A stretch of DNA of 64,000 nucleotides from Candidatus Sulfurimonas baltica (GCF_015265455.1 NZ_CP054492.1:930001-994000); one strand, 5' to 3'. Positions 27,275 through 36,764 are shown, numbered from the stretch's first letter. Made by a program: numbers and translations. The notes: generated by a model from the letters alone, not told the origin.

Positions 27275-27307
27275 CTTAACCCACAAATGAAGTTTTTTTG
27301 GGTTAAG
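27275..27307 (+). terminator. terminator between accC and the convergent TPR gene
   Basis: Nine-base-pair inverted repeat CTTAACCCA / TGGGTTAAG; a run of seven T lies in the loop side. It is placed between two converging genes and may act in both directions. Confidence 0.55.
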
Positions 27308-27323
27308 CAGTTGCCTTTGTAAA

Positions 27324-28169
27324 TTAACCTTGAATCTTTTTGAAATCTTCACTCTCTTTTATATTTTCAAACAATACTTCGCCATCAATCTCATCTTTTA
27401 AATGGGGAGATTTTTCTATGGCTGTTTGTAAGTCTTCAATTGCCTCATTCTTATTGTTAAGAGCCGCATTTGCGCAAGAGCGCTGCCAGTAAGCGTACCC
27501 GTATTCTGGGTCAATTTCTATGGCTTTATTACTAAGACTTAAGGCCCACTCGTACTCATCTATGTCAATAACTGCATCTGCTTTATAAGCATAAACTTCC
27601 GCATCATTGCTATTTACTTTTAAAATTTCATCATAAAGGTCTATTCTCGATTGTGGATTTGTCTCCAAATTTGAGCGCATCCATAAAGAGTGGATATACT
27701 GTGTGTTATATATTTTGTTTTGATTATCCAATATTTTTTTAGATTGTTGTGTCAGTGTCTCTTGTAGAGTTTGCATCTGAGCATTATATTTTTGCGTAAT
27801 TGCATCTAATCTGGTTTCAACTATCTCTTCAGTTTTTCGTTTTACATCTCTAAGTGAGTTCCATCCGGCAAAAATAAGTATAGATGTTGCAGCAGCAATT
27901 AGGTAAAACATATTGCCGATTGTGTCAGTAATATATCTGGCTGCTCTGTCTGTTTGCTCAACTTCTGCTCTTGAAATTCTTTTTTCAACCTCATTTTTAA
28001 TTTTCATATTCTCCATTCGCAAATCTTTAAGTTCATCCATAATGTATCGCTCAATCAACGGTTTTTTTAACTCTTTATCAAGACCTTTGATTTGAGGAGT
28101 GTCAGCATTTACTGAGGTGTAGAAAATTAAAAAAGAAAGAAGTACAAAAAATTTCAACGCTATATTCAT
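27324..28169 (-). CDS. TPR protein with signal peptide and membrane helix
   Basis: 281 aa. N-terminal signal (LKFFVLLSFLIFYTSVNA), a membrane helix around residues 88-105 (MFYLIAAATSILIFAGW), a coiled coil to about 150, then two to three TPR units (DAEVYAYKADAVIDIDEYEW, YGYAYWQRSCANAALNNKNE). Likely an inner-membrane protein-interaction scaffold. Its exact partner is unknown. It is the last core gene before the genomic island. Confidence 0.8.
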   Translation of the reverse strand: MNIALKFFVLLSFLIFYTSVNADTPQIKGLDKELKKPLIERYIMDELKDLRMENMKIKNEVEKRISRAEVEQTDRAARYITDTIGNMFYLIAAATSILIFAGWNSLRDVKRKTEEIVETRLDAITQKYNAQMQTLQETLTQQSKKILDNQNKIYNTQYIHSLWMRSNLETNPQSRIDLYDEILKVNSNDAEVYAYKADAVIDIDEYEWALSLSNKAIEIDPEYGYAYWQRSCANAALNNKNEAIEDLQTAIEKSPHLKDEIDGEVLFENIKESEDFKKIQG

Positions 28170-28280
28170 AGAGAGCCTTTGGTAAAAAATTGGATTTATT
28201 ATAACAAATGCCGCTTAATATTAAATATGGCAAAAATTGACGTTTAATGTGGCTGTTTGTTGGGTTTGAAAAGTATTTTG

Positions 28281-28327
28281 ATTGGTTGCGGAAACAGGAT
28301 TTGAACCTGTGACCTTCGGGTTATGAG
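28281..28327 (-). other. left attachment site: 3' half of tRNA-fMet
   Basis: These 47 bases are identical to 63531-63577 and, over 46 bases, to 63349-63394. They cover the 3' half of tRNA-fMet from the CCA end to the anticodon loop; the 5' half is missing, so it is not a functional tRNA. This is the classic scar of a tyrosine integrase inserting at a tRNA 3' end. Confidence 0.9.
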
Positions 28328-28502
28328 TTCTTTTAAATGGTTTTCTTATGTTGTGTGATGATGTCTCAAAGTGACCTATACAGTCATATATCGCACTTTT
28401 AAAAATCTTACTAACTATGTCAATTTGTGCCATTATATAGTATGAAATACTAAAGACCCTATGAAATACCCTAGAAAAATATGATTTACTTAGGCAGATA
28501 TA

Positions 28503-28754
28503 TTATGCAATCTTAATTTTATTGGACTCAAGAAAATTAGCAACATCTAAAAGATCAAATACGACCTTACTATGTTCTTTCGATCCTAGCTTTTTCCATT
28601 GAGGCACACCAACACCAATTGCCATATAACGATTAACTGTTGATAATGAGACTCCAAGGACATACTTTGCCAACTCTTCTTTTGTAATTGCAAATTTATT
28701 AAAGTGTTGAACTAATAAATTGTATCTATTTTCACTATATTGTAAATTATTCAT
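28503..28754 (-). CDS. excisionase/AlpA-like HTH protein (left-end paralog)
   Basis: 83 aa from the ATG at 28754 (GAAGGTATTCAC before it). ELAKYVLGVSLSTVNRYMAIGVGVPQWKKLG is a MerR/AlpA-like helix-turn-helix, and the C-terminal VVFDLLDVANFLESNKIK is a hallmark of such excisionase-like regulators. It is strongly similar along its length to the protein at 62392-62637 that precedes the integrase. Here no integrase follows, so this is probably what is left of a second, older element at the same att site. Confidence 0.8.
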   Translation of the reverse strand: MNNLQYSENRYNLLVQHFNKFAITKEELAKYVLGVSLSTVNRYMAIGVGVPQWKKLGSKEHSKVVFDLLDVANFLESNKIKIA

Positions 28755-28874
28755 GTGAATACCTTCTTCTTTAAAATACATTATTATATGCTTGTAGATT
28801 TCAATTGTACTTCAAACTATAACATACTTGTAATATTTATCCGATTATCGTATAATAACAAAAAGGAGTGTTTC

Positions 28875-29261
28875 ATGAAAACAAAAGATATTAACAGTGT
28901 ATTTGGTGTTGCTCCTGCCACACTATTTGATTGGAATAAGCCTGAACATAAGAAGCATCAGCTTGCGAAACTTTTAAAAAGCCTTGAACTAGAAGAGGTC
29001 TTGAGTATATTAGAAAAAAGTAATCCAAAACCTAAACCTATGATGCTATTATCAACGGTAAACTGTTCTATAGGCGATAAATCAAAACACTATACACTTA
29101 CAAGTTTGAAAAAACTGTTTTATAAAAAAGAAGAGTTAAATATATATGATAAATATGCACTTAAAACTATCAAAAATGAAGCGATGGAAACTGAGATAGA
29201 AGATTTTATACACTACTATAAAATTCCGATTGATAGAGTGCAGAAGTTGTTATCAGCATGA
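28875..29261 (+). CDS. HTH-type partner of the AbiEii-like toxin (probable antitoxin)
   Basis: 128 aa, AAAGGAGTGTTTC before the ATG. The start KDINSVFGVAPATLFDWNK looks like a short helix-turn-helix. It overlaps the nucleotidyltransferase gene by four bases (ATGA), which is how type IV AbiE antitoxin-toxin pairs are arranged. It is shorter than AbiEi and the antitoxin role is inferred from position only. Confidence 0.6.
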   Translation: MKTKDINSVFGVAPATLFDWNKPEHKKHQLAKLLKSLELEEVLSILEKSNPKPKPMMLLSTVNCSIGDKSKHYTLTSLKKLFYKKEELNIYDKYALKTIKNEAMETEIEDFIHYYKIPIDRVQKLLSA

Positions 29262-29965
29262 TAGACAATATAGAGTTTGTAAAAGAACACTACAGCGACC
29301 AGATTAATGCTTTAAACGGTTTTATTCGAGATGCGTATCCATATTTACCAGATAAAAATAATTCTCTTATTCGTTTTGGTGGCGGTACTGCTTTGGCTAT
29401 ATATTATTTTCAACATAGACTTAGTTTTGATATTGATCTGTTTGTAACTGATGTGCAAGTTCTTAACTATCTGAGCCCAAAACATTGGATAGAAGAGACT
29501 TCCATTTTTAATGGTGATAAATATATTGACTTATCTAATCATATTAGAGTACTTTTTAGAGAAAATAATATAAAGGTTGATGTATTGGTGTCTCAAGATA
29601 ATATCGCTGATTGTTTAGTAGATGACTCAAATAGTCTATTCTCATCTACTGTTTATGTTGAAAGCATAGAAGATATAATCGCTAAAAAAATTGTATATAG
29701 ACGTAATGATAACTTAACAAGAGATATTATAGATATAGCTATTGCCATAAAATACGCAGATAATATTTTAAAAAATCTTTATGATAAAGAGCATATTACG
29801 CTAAATGATGTGAGTGAATTATATGAATCTTTGATGGCGCTTGATACTAAAATTTTTCATGAAGAGATAGAAATTGTAAAGCCTTTTGAAAAATATATGG
29901 ATGTTGCAACAGATGCACCTGAAATAATTAAAATTGAGTGTCTTAAAATTCTCAAATTGAAGTAG
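29258..29965 (+). CDS. AbiEii/AbiGii-type nucleotidyltransferase toxin
   Basis: 235 aa. IRFGGGTALAIYYFQHRLSF followed by DIDLFV is the signature of AbiEii toxins (GG-T-AL and the metal-binding D-x-D of the polymerase-beta fold); KVDVLVSQ may hold the third Asp and IEDIIAKKIVYR the later conserved Lys/Arg. AbiEii proteins act in phage abortive infection; related MenT enzymes add nucleotides to tRNA. It is the middle gene of a three-gene unit. Confidence 0.8.
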   Translation: MIDNIEFVKEHYSDQINALNGFIRDAYPYLPDKNNSLIRFGGGTALAIYYFQHRLSFDIDLFVTDVQVLNYLSPKHWIEETSIFNGDKYIDLSNHIRVLFRENNIKVDVLVSQDNIADCLVDDSNSLFSSTVYVESIEDIIAKKIVYRRNDNLTRDIIDIAIAIKYADNILKNLYDKEHITLNDVSELYESLMALDTKIFHEEIEIVKPFEKYMDVATDAPEIIKIECLKILKLK

Positions 29966-29974
29966 GGTGATTAT

Positions 29975-31075
29975 ATGAGTAACAATATTGATTTTATAGC
30001 CAGTAGATTACCAGACCTAAAAGATTATTCCTACTTAGAAGACTTAGCTGGGGTGGAGTTCTATTATACGGCTATATACGAATTGTTTTTACGTAATAAA
30101 CATAATAAAAAAGTTATAGACGAAATTATTAATTTTTATGAAGTTAATAAAAAAAATATCAACCAATATCTCGAAGAACGAGATATTGGTGACACATTAG
30201 AGTTTTATGTTAAAAGTAATGCTCTTGATGGCCCAAAAGATGGATTCGGCGCATACTCACAATTAAGTGATATGGTTAAGTCATATAAAGGACTACCCTT
30301 TAAGCATTATGATGATGATCATGTCTATTTAAACAAGAACATAAATAGTAAAATATTTGATATTATAAATTTTGTATATGAAGTAACTGAGATAACTAAA
30401 ATTCATCGTAATGAGTCAAATGTAAAACTAAGTGATTACATCTATATAGAACATAATAGTAGAAATATTGTCTATGTAAAAGAAGAAGGCGATTTGATCT
30501 ATAAAGAAGTTATATCAGTTGCTAATGTAGATGAAACTTCAGATCTTGATAATGAATCATGGTTTATCTTGACTCATGTAAAAGCTGAGATTAATTATGA
30601 TAAAGTTAAAAAATATTTAGCACATAATAAACATTCAATATCAAAGCATGTATCAGTAAGTGTTAATAATAGTAAATATCCAGTTGTTAATACGGTAGAG
30701 AATAATTCAATAACTATTGGCAGGGATGTATTAAATGAGTACAATCAAGGGATGGCGTTTTCTTTATTAACTCAGGAGTCTTTTTTAGTAAGAGAAATTA
30801 CCACAAAGAAAATAGATAAACATAAAGACTATTTGCGAAATATGCTCAAGACTAATACTAAAGATGCATTTATGTTTGAGATGTATATTTATGATGCAAA
30901 AATTATCTATGATAAAGTTATAAAAAAAGAGTTAAAGGACAATCATCTTGGTATCAAGGATGAATTTTGGATCACTATGTCGGATAAGATTTCAGGCATT
31001 AATTATAGAACTATCCAAAATAATCATACAAGCGTAAAAGCAATTATTGAAGATGAATTATATCTCTTTGTATAG
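29975..31075 (+). CDS. unknown protein in the AbiEii-like operon, 366 aa
   Basis: I do not recognise this protein. It is soluble, acidic and basic residues mixed, no membrane segments. It starts nine bases after the toxin gene (GGTGATTAT before ATG), so it is the third gene of the unit. A third protein is not part of classic AbiE. It could be an accessory effector or simply a cargo gene. Confidence 0.65.
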   Translation: MSNNIDFIASRLPDLKDYSYLEDLAGVEFYYTAIYELFLRNKHNKKVIDEIINFYEVNKKNINQYLEERDIGDTLEFYVKSNALDGPKDGFGAYSQLSDMVKSYKGLPFKHYDDDHVYLNKNINSKIFDIINFVYEVTEITKIHRNESNVKLSDYIYIEHNSRNIVYVKEEGDLIYKEVISVANVDETSDLDNESWFILTHVKAEINYDKVKKYLAHNKHSISKHVSVSVNNSKYPVVNTVENNSITIGRDVLNEYNQGMAFSLLTQESFLVREITTKKIDKHKDYLRNMLKTNTKDAFMFEMYIYDAKIIYDKVIKKELKDNHLGIKDEFWITMSDKISGINYRTIQNNHTSVKAIIEDELYLFV

Positions 31076-31549
31076 AGAAATTTGGACACAATGTACTTTG
31101 ATATTACAAAATAGTTTCGGATACGAACATACGGGTCTATTACGAACACACTTCTTTTCCTATAACTTCCGGAAATAGTGGGAAATAAAGGCTTCTTTAT
31201 TTTAAAATTTCCTCAAAAACAGGAAATTAAGTGAAGTTTAGTGACCGTTTTTGGTACCGTTTTAGTACTTTGAAAAGTTGTTCCAAAATTCCTAAGGATT
31301 TATGGAAAATTACGATTGTGACTTTTTGAACACTTTGTGGAACATGGAAACTCTATATAGCTGACATTGTTCCAAATATAAGTTTAAGATATAAAAACTA
31401 ATTTTTATTATCGTTGAATTTTAATGTTTTTTTTAAAGTAGTCTTTTGATTTTTCTTTTTTTCATAAGATACCTATTACCCGTTTTTGGGTGTAGAGATA
31501 TCTTATAGTTTTATTTGGTTTATTTCAAATAAAGAGAACTTTTATTAAA
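31076..31549. other. 474 bp non-coding stretch
   Basis: No credible ORF on either strand. It holds several short GGAAAT/TTCC-type repeats near 31170-31240 and one clear hairpin at 31464-31506. Otherwise nothing recognised. Confidence 0.5.
31464..31506. terminator. 43-base hairpin, possible terminator
   Basis: ATAAGATA pairs with TATCTTAT on the outside and ACCC with GGGT around a GTTTTT loop inside, with a short bulged middle. It lies between two converging genes. The following T-run is weak, so the terminator call is tentative. Confidence 0.45.
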
Positions 31550-32524
31550 CTATTTTTTCAATTTTACTTCAAACTCTTGGCAACCTGAATCTATATTTCC
31601 ACGATATATTTTATCATTAATAATATACCCTTTCATTCCAACAGTGCTATAACCATTTGGATTATAAATCCATTTTCCAGGCATAAAATTTAACTCTTTC
31701 GTTTCTTTATTATATATTCCATATAATTCAAATTCTCCTCTTCCATTACCACTAAATTTAAATGTTGCTTTAATATCTTCACTATCAACATATTTAATAT
31801 TTACATCTAAATTCGTTTTTCCTTGACCACAAATATAATATCCTCTCCAAGTTTGATTTTTTGATAGTACTTCTTTTATAGAAGTGACCTTTTTTATTTG
31901 AATGTTTTCATCCATCTCTAACTCATAAGGAAGGATAGTCCCCACAGCATTAAAACAATAAGAAGCAGTATCAAAGTCAAATTTATCATTACTTATTACA
32001 AACTCATGTATCAGTTGTTCTGATTGTTCGCCACTTAATTTTAAAGAAGCTTTATATTGAGATATCATCTCTTTATATGCTCCATATTTTGCTTGTTGTT
32101 TTATATCTTTCATTGCAACTGCTGGGTCATTAAAACAAAAGTGTGTTAAAGATACTTTTTTAGGTCTATATTTTTCTAAATCTTTTTTAGTTATATAAAC
32201 ATTTACATCTGTACAAATTTCACCAAGGTTTTTACCATTATAAAATGATGGATTGCCTTTTACTCTTACTGCACCAACTGCACGAGACTTTATAGCATCA
32301 CTTACTAATTTACCATTTTCAATATCTGTTTTTGAAACTATTAATGTTCCATATAACTCTTCAAGAGATTTTTGTTTTGCTTTTTCAATTAGTATCTTTT
32401 TTTGTTCATCCAAAGTTTTGTTTGGATAAACAGATTGTTGAATACAACTTGTTTTTGAAGTTTCTAGTTTATCTTGTGCATTAGCTACTGTTAATAGCAT
32501 TAATAGTGATAGTAGTAGTTTCAT
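31550..32524 (-). CDS. secreted protein with LPP20/FlgT-like N-terminal domain
   Basis: 324 aa. Signal peptide KLLLSLLMLLTVANA then QDK. Residues about 40-115 (EKAKQKSLEELYGTLIVSKTDIENG, AVGAVRVKG, CTDVNVYITKKDLE) show the A-K-x-x-A-x-x-x-L repeat pattern of LPP20/FlgT N-domains, also seen at 33248 and 35376. The C-terminal part is beta-rich with several Cys. Periplasmic or surface; function unknown. Confidence 0.7.
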   Translation of the reverse strand: MKLLLSLLMLLTVANAQDKLETSKTSCIQQSVYPNKTLDEQKKILIEKAKQKSLEELYGTLIVSKTDIENGKLVSDAIKSRAVGAVRVKGNPSFYNGKNLGEICTDVNVYITKKDLEKYRPKKVSLTHFCFNDPAVAMKDIKQQAKYGAYKEMISQYKASLKLSGEQSEQLIHEFVISNDKFDFDTASYCFNAVGTILPYELEMDENIQIKKVTSIKEVLSKNQTWRGYYICGQGKTNLDVNIKYVDSEDIKATFKFSGNGRGEFELYGIYNKETKELNFMPGKWIYNPNGYSTVGMKGYIINDKIYRGNIDSGCQEFEVKLKK

Positions 32525-32811
32525 TTTTTTCCTTGTGTGTATTTTAATTTAGATTTATGAACATAAGTGAACATTTTTTTATATCTGAGTATTGATGTGC
32601 AATTATAGCGTTTATATTTATTAATGCCAATAAAAATTAAGACAAGCATATTGCTTAGTTTATTTTAACTTCTATCTGTTATTTTAGTTCTACATTTTGA
32701 TAAGCTCGGCTTACAAGATGAGCTGAAACTTAGTAAAAATAGAATATTGGATGTAGTTTTTATATACGTTAAATAAAAATTTAAATACAATAAGCAAATT
32801 ATTTAGGAATT

Positions 32812-33237
32812 ATGATGAATATATTTTACTTTTTAATAATATCGTCAATTTTATTTTTCAGCGGCTGTGTAAAGCAGAAACAAATTACTGTAACAAATAG
32901 TATGCAAGTTAAAACTATAGAAAAAAATTCAAAACCAGTATGGATAAGTAATCCTAACTATAAAGGTTACAATGGTGTCGTCGGTTATGCTGAAAAACAG
33001 CGTAACAAAAAACTTCAAAAAAAGATAGCACTTATTACTGCTAAGGCGAGGTTGTCCGCACAGTTAAATATACATGTTGAGAGTATAGTTACTTTATACA
33101 GCAGCTCTAAAGATAACACTCAAGAGGTTCATTCTAGCTCACACCAGACATCTTCTAATCATATTCAAAATGTTATTGTTAAAGATGAGTATATAGATAA
33201 AGATGGTGCCCTATATCTTTGGCTAATAACAAAATAA
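32812..33237 (+). CDS. LPP20-family lipoprotein
   Basis: 141 aa. A lipobox FFSGC near residue 19 ends the signal peptide, so it is lipid-anchored. KPVWISNPNYKGYNGVVGYA followed by ITAKARLSAQLNIHVES is the LPP20 core (P-x-W-x-x-P, G-x-G-x-A, A-x-x-x-A-x-x-x-L). LPP20 relatives include Helicobacter LPP20 and the Vibrio/Campylobacter flagellar protein FlgP. It starts a run of secreted-protein genes on the plus strand. Confidence 0.8.
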   Translation: MMNIFYFLIISSILFFSGCVKQKQITVTNSMQVKTIEKNSKPVWISNPNYKGYNGVVGYAEKQRNKKLQKKIALITAKARLSAQLNIHVESIVTLYSSSKDNTQEVHSSSHQTSSNHIQNVIVKDEYIDKDGALYLWLITK

Positions 33238-33247
33238 AAGGATTTTT

Positions 33248-34183
33248 ATGAAAAAATTTACACTCTTAGTTTTATTACTTTGCTTAAGCCTTCAATCACG
33301 CGACGTTATAGATGACACTGGTTTATGTAAAATAAACTGGACAGAGGGGCATATACTTTGTGAAGGTGAATCAGCTGAAGGTCAAAGTAGTTTTGCTGCA
33401 AAAATTTCTGCAAAAGTAATAGCACAAAGAAATCTCCTTGAAGTTGTTAAGGGTGTGCAGATAGATTCAGAGATTACTATCGAAGACGGAATGCAGACAA
33501 GTGATATTATTTCCAGTCGTGTTCAGGGAGTTATTCGTGGTGGTCAAATTATCTCAAATAATTATAATAACTCTAACAAGAGCTCTATAGCAACTATAAA
33601 ACTTAAAATGGGTAAAGATCTTTTATCTGCGTTGTTAAGCGATCCAAAAAAACTTTCATGGAATGAAAAAATACAAAAATACTGGAATGATTTTTCCATT
33701 ATTTCTGAAGCACATGCAAGCGCTGTTTATATGCAAAAAGAGCGAGAGACTATACAGAAGCTTCTTGAAGATTTACGAACGCAAGGAAATAGCTCTGGCG
33801 TTGTTTACTTAGAAAATGTCTTAAGTTCAATGACAAAAAATAACCATACAGGTATTTTAATAGACATTAGTCAATTAGATAGTTTTAAAAAGGCGATGAT
33901 AGTTCGTCTTGTTGATGAAAATGGAAAAGAGATTTACCCAGCAAATTTAGTAAGTAAAAACATGCTAATGAAACGTAATACATCAGTAGGATATATGTTT
34001 GGTTATGAAGAAGCGCGAAACGATAAACGTGTTTTTCATATACCTTTAGAGATTAAACCAGATAGTGTTTACCGAAATAAAAAATCAAATATTGTTATCA
34101 ACAAAAAGCAGTTAGCTATGATAAATGCACTTGATGCAGATGTTTTAAAGCAAGCTAAAATAATACTTGTTTTAGGAGACTAA
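33248..34183 (+). CDS. secreted FlgT/LPP20-like protein
   Basis: 311 aa. Signal peptide KKFTLLVLLLCLSLQSRD. Residues about 35-125 (CEGESAEGQSSFAAKISAKV, LLEVVKGVQIDSEITIEDGM) are of the LPP20/FlgT N-domain type. The rest (HTGILIDISQLDSFKKAMIVRL) is unassigned. Eleven bases after the lipoprotein gene and overlapping the next start (TAATG), so co-transcribed. Confidence 0.75.
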   Translation: MKKFTLLVLLLCLSLQSRDVIDDTGLCKINWTEGHILCEGESAEGQSSFAAKISAKVIAQRNLLEVVKGVQIDSEITIEDGMQTSDIISSRVQGVIRGGQIISNNYNNSNKSSIATIKLKMGKDLLSALLSDPKKLSWNEKIQKYWNDFSIISEAHASAVYMQKERETIQKLLEDLRTQGNSSGVVYLENVLSSMTKNNHTGILIDISQLDSFKKAMIVRLVDENGKEIYPANLVSKNMLMKRNTSVGYMFGYEEARNDKRVFHIPLEIKPDSVYRNKKSNIVINKKQLAMINALDADVLKQAKIILVLGD

Positions 34184-35166
34184 TGAAGAAATTATTTTTT
34201 ATAATTTTATTTTTATTCTCATTTGTTCAGGCAGATGCTGCTTTCGATAAAGCCTTGTCTTCTGAACTAAGAGCAGAAGTATACGCTCAAAATCTTCTTG
34301 ATGGTGGTTATGAAAAAGAGGCTGATGAATTTTTAGTTAAAGCACTAGATAGTTACCCTGAAAATGTAACACTCTTGATGTTTAGAGGAACAGCACTTTT
34401 TAATCTAAAAGACCTTGAAAGTGCAAAGAAATACTTTATGATGGTATTAGAAAAAGACTCTACAAATGAGCAAGCATCTGAATTTATTGGATTAATTGAG
34501 GGCCAGGAAGAAGCAAAAGAAAATAAAGCAGTAAGTAGCCTAATCGAGTATCTAAGTGATAAGGGTCTTGACTTTGTAATGATTTTTCTCGCATTTCTAG
34601 GCGGTGAGATAATTGCTCGTAAATATAATACATGTACAACACATGAAACAATGTCAGCTATTAGAAAATTTCTTCAGCGACAAGAATTATCTAAATCTTT
34701 TACATCTCGTATAACTTTCTCACTACAACAATGCTGTTTCTCACGCGCTATGTTTAGCTTCTGTTCTTTGCTGGAAATATTGGTAACACTGACTATAGTA
34801 TTCGCCTTACTGATTGTGTGGTTAATGGTGGAATTTTTATTTGAGATAACTGTCTTTTTAGATGAATCTCTAAATACACTCACGTCTGATGCTATTTGGA
34901 GTCACTCTGTTGGCTTATTTTTATGGTTGGGAGTTATTACTTTAGTGCTTCGTTTTTTGATGAAAATGACAGAGTATAATAATAAAGAAGAAAAATATGT
35001 GATTGAACTTTCAGAGCATATTGAGAAACTTTATACTAATCAATCCTATGGACGTTTTTATGATGCATTGGATTATTTATCAGATAAAGACTACCAATTT
35101 TTAAAGGATTTTATACATAGTGATGATGTGCAAGAAACTATAGAAAAATATTTTCATAAGACGTAA
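34183..35166 (+). CDS. TPR membrane protein
   Basis: 327 aa. Signal peptide (FIILFLFSFVQADA), TPR units at about 45-105 (ADEFLVKALDSYPENVTLLM, AKKYFMMVLEKDSTNEQ), then three hydrophobic stretches at about 128-145, 195-225 and 243-262. A layout like many bacterial scaffold proteins at the inner membrane. It is third in the LPP20 operon and resembles in layout the core gene at 27324. Confidence 0.75.
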   Translation: MKKLFFIILFLFSFVQADAAFDKALSSELRAEVYAQNLLDGGYEKEADEFLVKALDSYPENVTLLMFRGTALFNLKDLESAKKYFMMVLEKDSTNEQASEFIGLIEGQEEAKENKAVSSLIEYLSDKGLDFVMIFLAFLGGEIIARKYNTCTTHETMSAIRKFLQRQELSKSFTSRITFSLQQCCFSRAMFSFCSLLEILVTLTIVFALLIVWLMVEFLFEITVFLDESLNTLTSDAIWSHSVGLFLWLGVITLVLRFLMKMTEYNNKEEKYVIELSEHIEKLYTNQSYGRFYDALDYLSDKDYQFLKDFIHSDDVQETIEKYFHKT

Positions 35167-35184
35167 TGAAAATTAAATTTTGCC

Positions 35185-35242
35185 ATCATAGCTATAACAT
35201 CATGTGACATAAGCTGTCGTTACACGATGTTATAACTATGAT
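35185..35242. repeat. 24 bp inverted repeat with 10-base loop
   Basis: Arms at 35185-35208 and 35219-35242 differ at three positions, all C/T-type changes that still allow G-U pairs in RNA. No T-run follows. It lies 18 bases after the operon's third gene. Confidence 0.75.
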
Positions 35243-35375
35243 GCACCTGTGTTTTAATTAAGTCTAATTTCATAATAAAAAAGATTATTCAAATAATCAA
35301 TTTTAGAAACTCATTAATCAAGCTCATGTAAAGTTATTTATAAGTACAATTTAGCCAAAAATAGGAATTTAATTA

Positions 35376-35846
35376 ATGAAACTTACTCTTATAGGTTTAC
35401 TCTTTAGTTATAGTCTTCTTGCCCAGACAATAAAAGACATAAATGCAGAAGCTTCTTTAGCAATTGTGAACATAAATTCTCAAGAAGCACAGCAAATGGT
35501 ACTTAGACGAGCAAGAGCAAATGCGATAGAACAGGCTAATGGAATAGAAGTAAAGTCTACAACACTCATTAAAGATGGAGCACTTGCTATGGACTTTTTA
35601 AAGACTTATACAAGTGGAATAATAGTGAATGAGAAAGTGATTTGGCTTCCAATGACTACCTATCAGCTTAATGAAACTCAAGCACCTATCCCAGAATATC
35701 ATGTAAAAATTGTCGCTGATGTAAAGATAGTAAAGAAAAAAACAGATTTGCATTTTTTTGCTACACTGAATAAGACTGTTTTCATAAATGGTGAGAACTT
35801 AACTCTTTCCTTACTTAGTTCAGATGACGCTGAATTCGCTATATTT
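35376..35846 (+). pseudogene. secreted LPP20/FlgT-like gene, cut off by IS3-family copy 2
   Basis: 157 codons remain: signal peptide KLTLIGLLFSYSLLAQ, then the A-R-x-x-A N-domain (RRARANAIEQANGIEVKSTT, AMDFLKTYTSGIIV, VKIVADVKIVKKK). At codon 158 the frame enters the IS and stops 11 codons later. No continuation of the gene is found on the other side of the IS, and no target duplication flanks the IS, so the 3' part was lost in a rearrangement. Confidence 0.8.
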
Positions 35847-35886
35847 TGGAGTGGTAACTTAAATTCATACTCTTTATAATACATTA

Positions 35887-36753
35887 TTAAGCAGCTGTTT
35901 CCATTTGCAACACCAAGTTCATCTCCTCAAACTTAGAAGGAGATACATTTCCTAGATAACTATGACTTCTTACTCTATTATAATAAAATTCTATATACTC
36001 AAATATTTCTCTTTTTGCTTGATTTTTAGTATAAAAATAGGTTTGATATACCAAGTCAGATTTTAGAGTTTTGAAGAAGCTTTCAGCAACTGCGTTATCC
36101 CAGCAATTACCCTTTCTACTCATGCTTGCAGTTATGCCATTGTTTTTTAATAAATCTTTATGACTATAAGATGCATACTGGCTACCTCTATCTGTATGCC
36201 ACAATAGCCCTTGAGGTGGATTTCTATGTTGTATAGCCATATTTAATGCATTATTTACAAGTGAAACTTTCATAGTATCATCCATAGACCACCCTACAAC
36301 TTTTCGGGAGTATAGATCTATGACAGTAGCAAGGTATAGCCATCCTTCTCCTGTTGATATATAGGTAATATCACCCACATATTTAGTATCTGGTGCAGAT
36401 GCATAAAAATCTCTATTGAGTAGATTTGGTGCTATTGGTAAATTATGATTAGAGTCAGTTGTATTTTTATATCTTCTTTTCATTTTTACTATTAGACCAA
36501 GAGTCTTCATTATGTTAGAAATTCGCTTTCTAGATACTAACAAGCCATACAACTCTTTTAATTTGTCCTGTATCCTTCTTGTCCCGTAGTTCTTTCGACC
36601 TTGAACAAATATAGCTTCAATTAAATTATTGAGCTGAGTATCTTCTTTTTTGATGATACGGCCGGCTTTTATCCAATGGTAATAAGATGATTTATCTACC
36701 TTAAGAACCATGCACATCTGTTTAACACTGAAACTCTGTTGATGTTTTTGCAT
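35887..36753 (-). CDS. IS3-family transposase OrfB, copy 2
   Basis: 288 aa, identical to the copy 1 protein with only a silent base change seen near 36118. The DDE residues are intact. It is made by frameshifting from orfA at A_AAA_AAG (36798-36804). Confidence 0.95.
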   Translation of the reverse strand: MQKHQQSFSVKQMCMVLKVDKSSYYHWIKAGRIIKKEDTQLNNLIEAIFVQGRKNYGTRRIQDKLKELYGLLVSRKRISNIMKTLGLIVKMKRRYKNTTDSNHNLPIAPNLLNRDFYASAPDTKYVGDITYISTGEGWLYLATVIDLYSRKVVGWSMDDTMKVSLVNNALNMAIQHRNPPQGLLWHTDRGSQYASYSHKDLLKNNGITASMSRKGNCWDNAVAESFFKTLKSDLVYQTYFYTKNQAKREIFEYIEFYYNRVRSHSYLGNVSPSKFEEMNLVLQMETAA

Positions 36754-36764
36754 CCATGCGTACT

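Noticed and set aside
28281-28360. Complete tRNA at the left island end
   Set aside because: Only the 3' half matches tRNA-fMet; after the anticodon loop the sequence diverges and no acceptor partner exists.
28221-28433. 70-aa protein across the left att site
   Set aside because: The frame translates the tRNA fragment (HNPKVTGSNPVSA-type sequence is a common artefact of tRNA genes).
35185-35242. attC site
   Set aside because: The inverted repeat pairs throughout, without the unpaired spacers or the extrahelical base of an attC, and has no GTTRRRY core.
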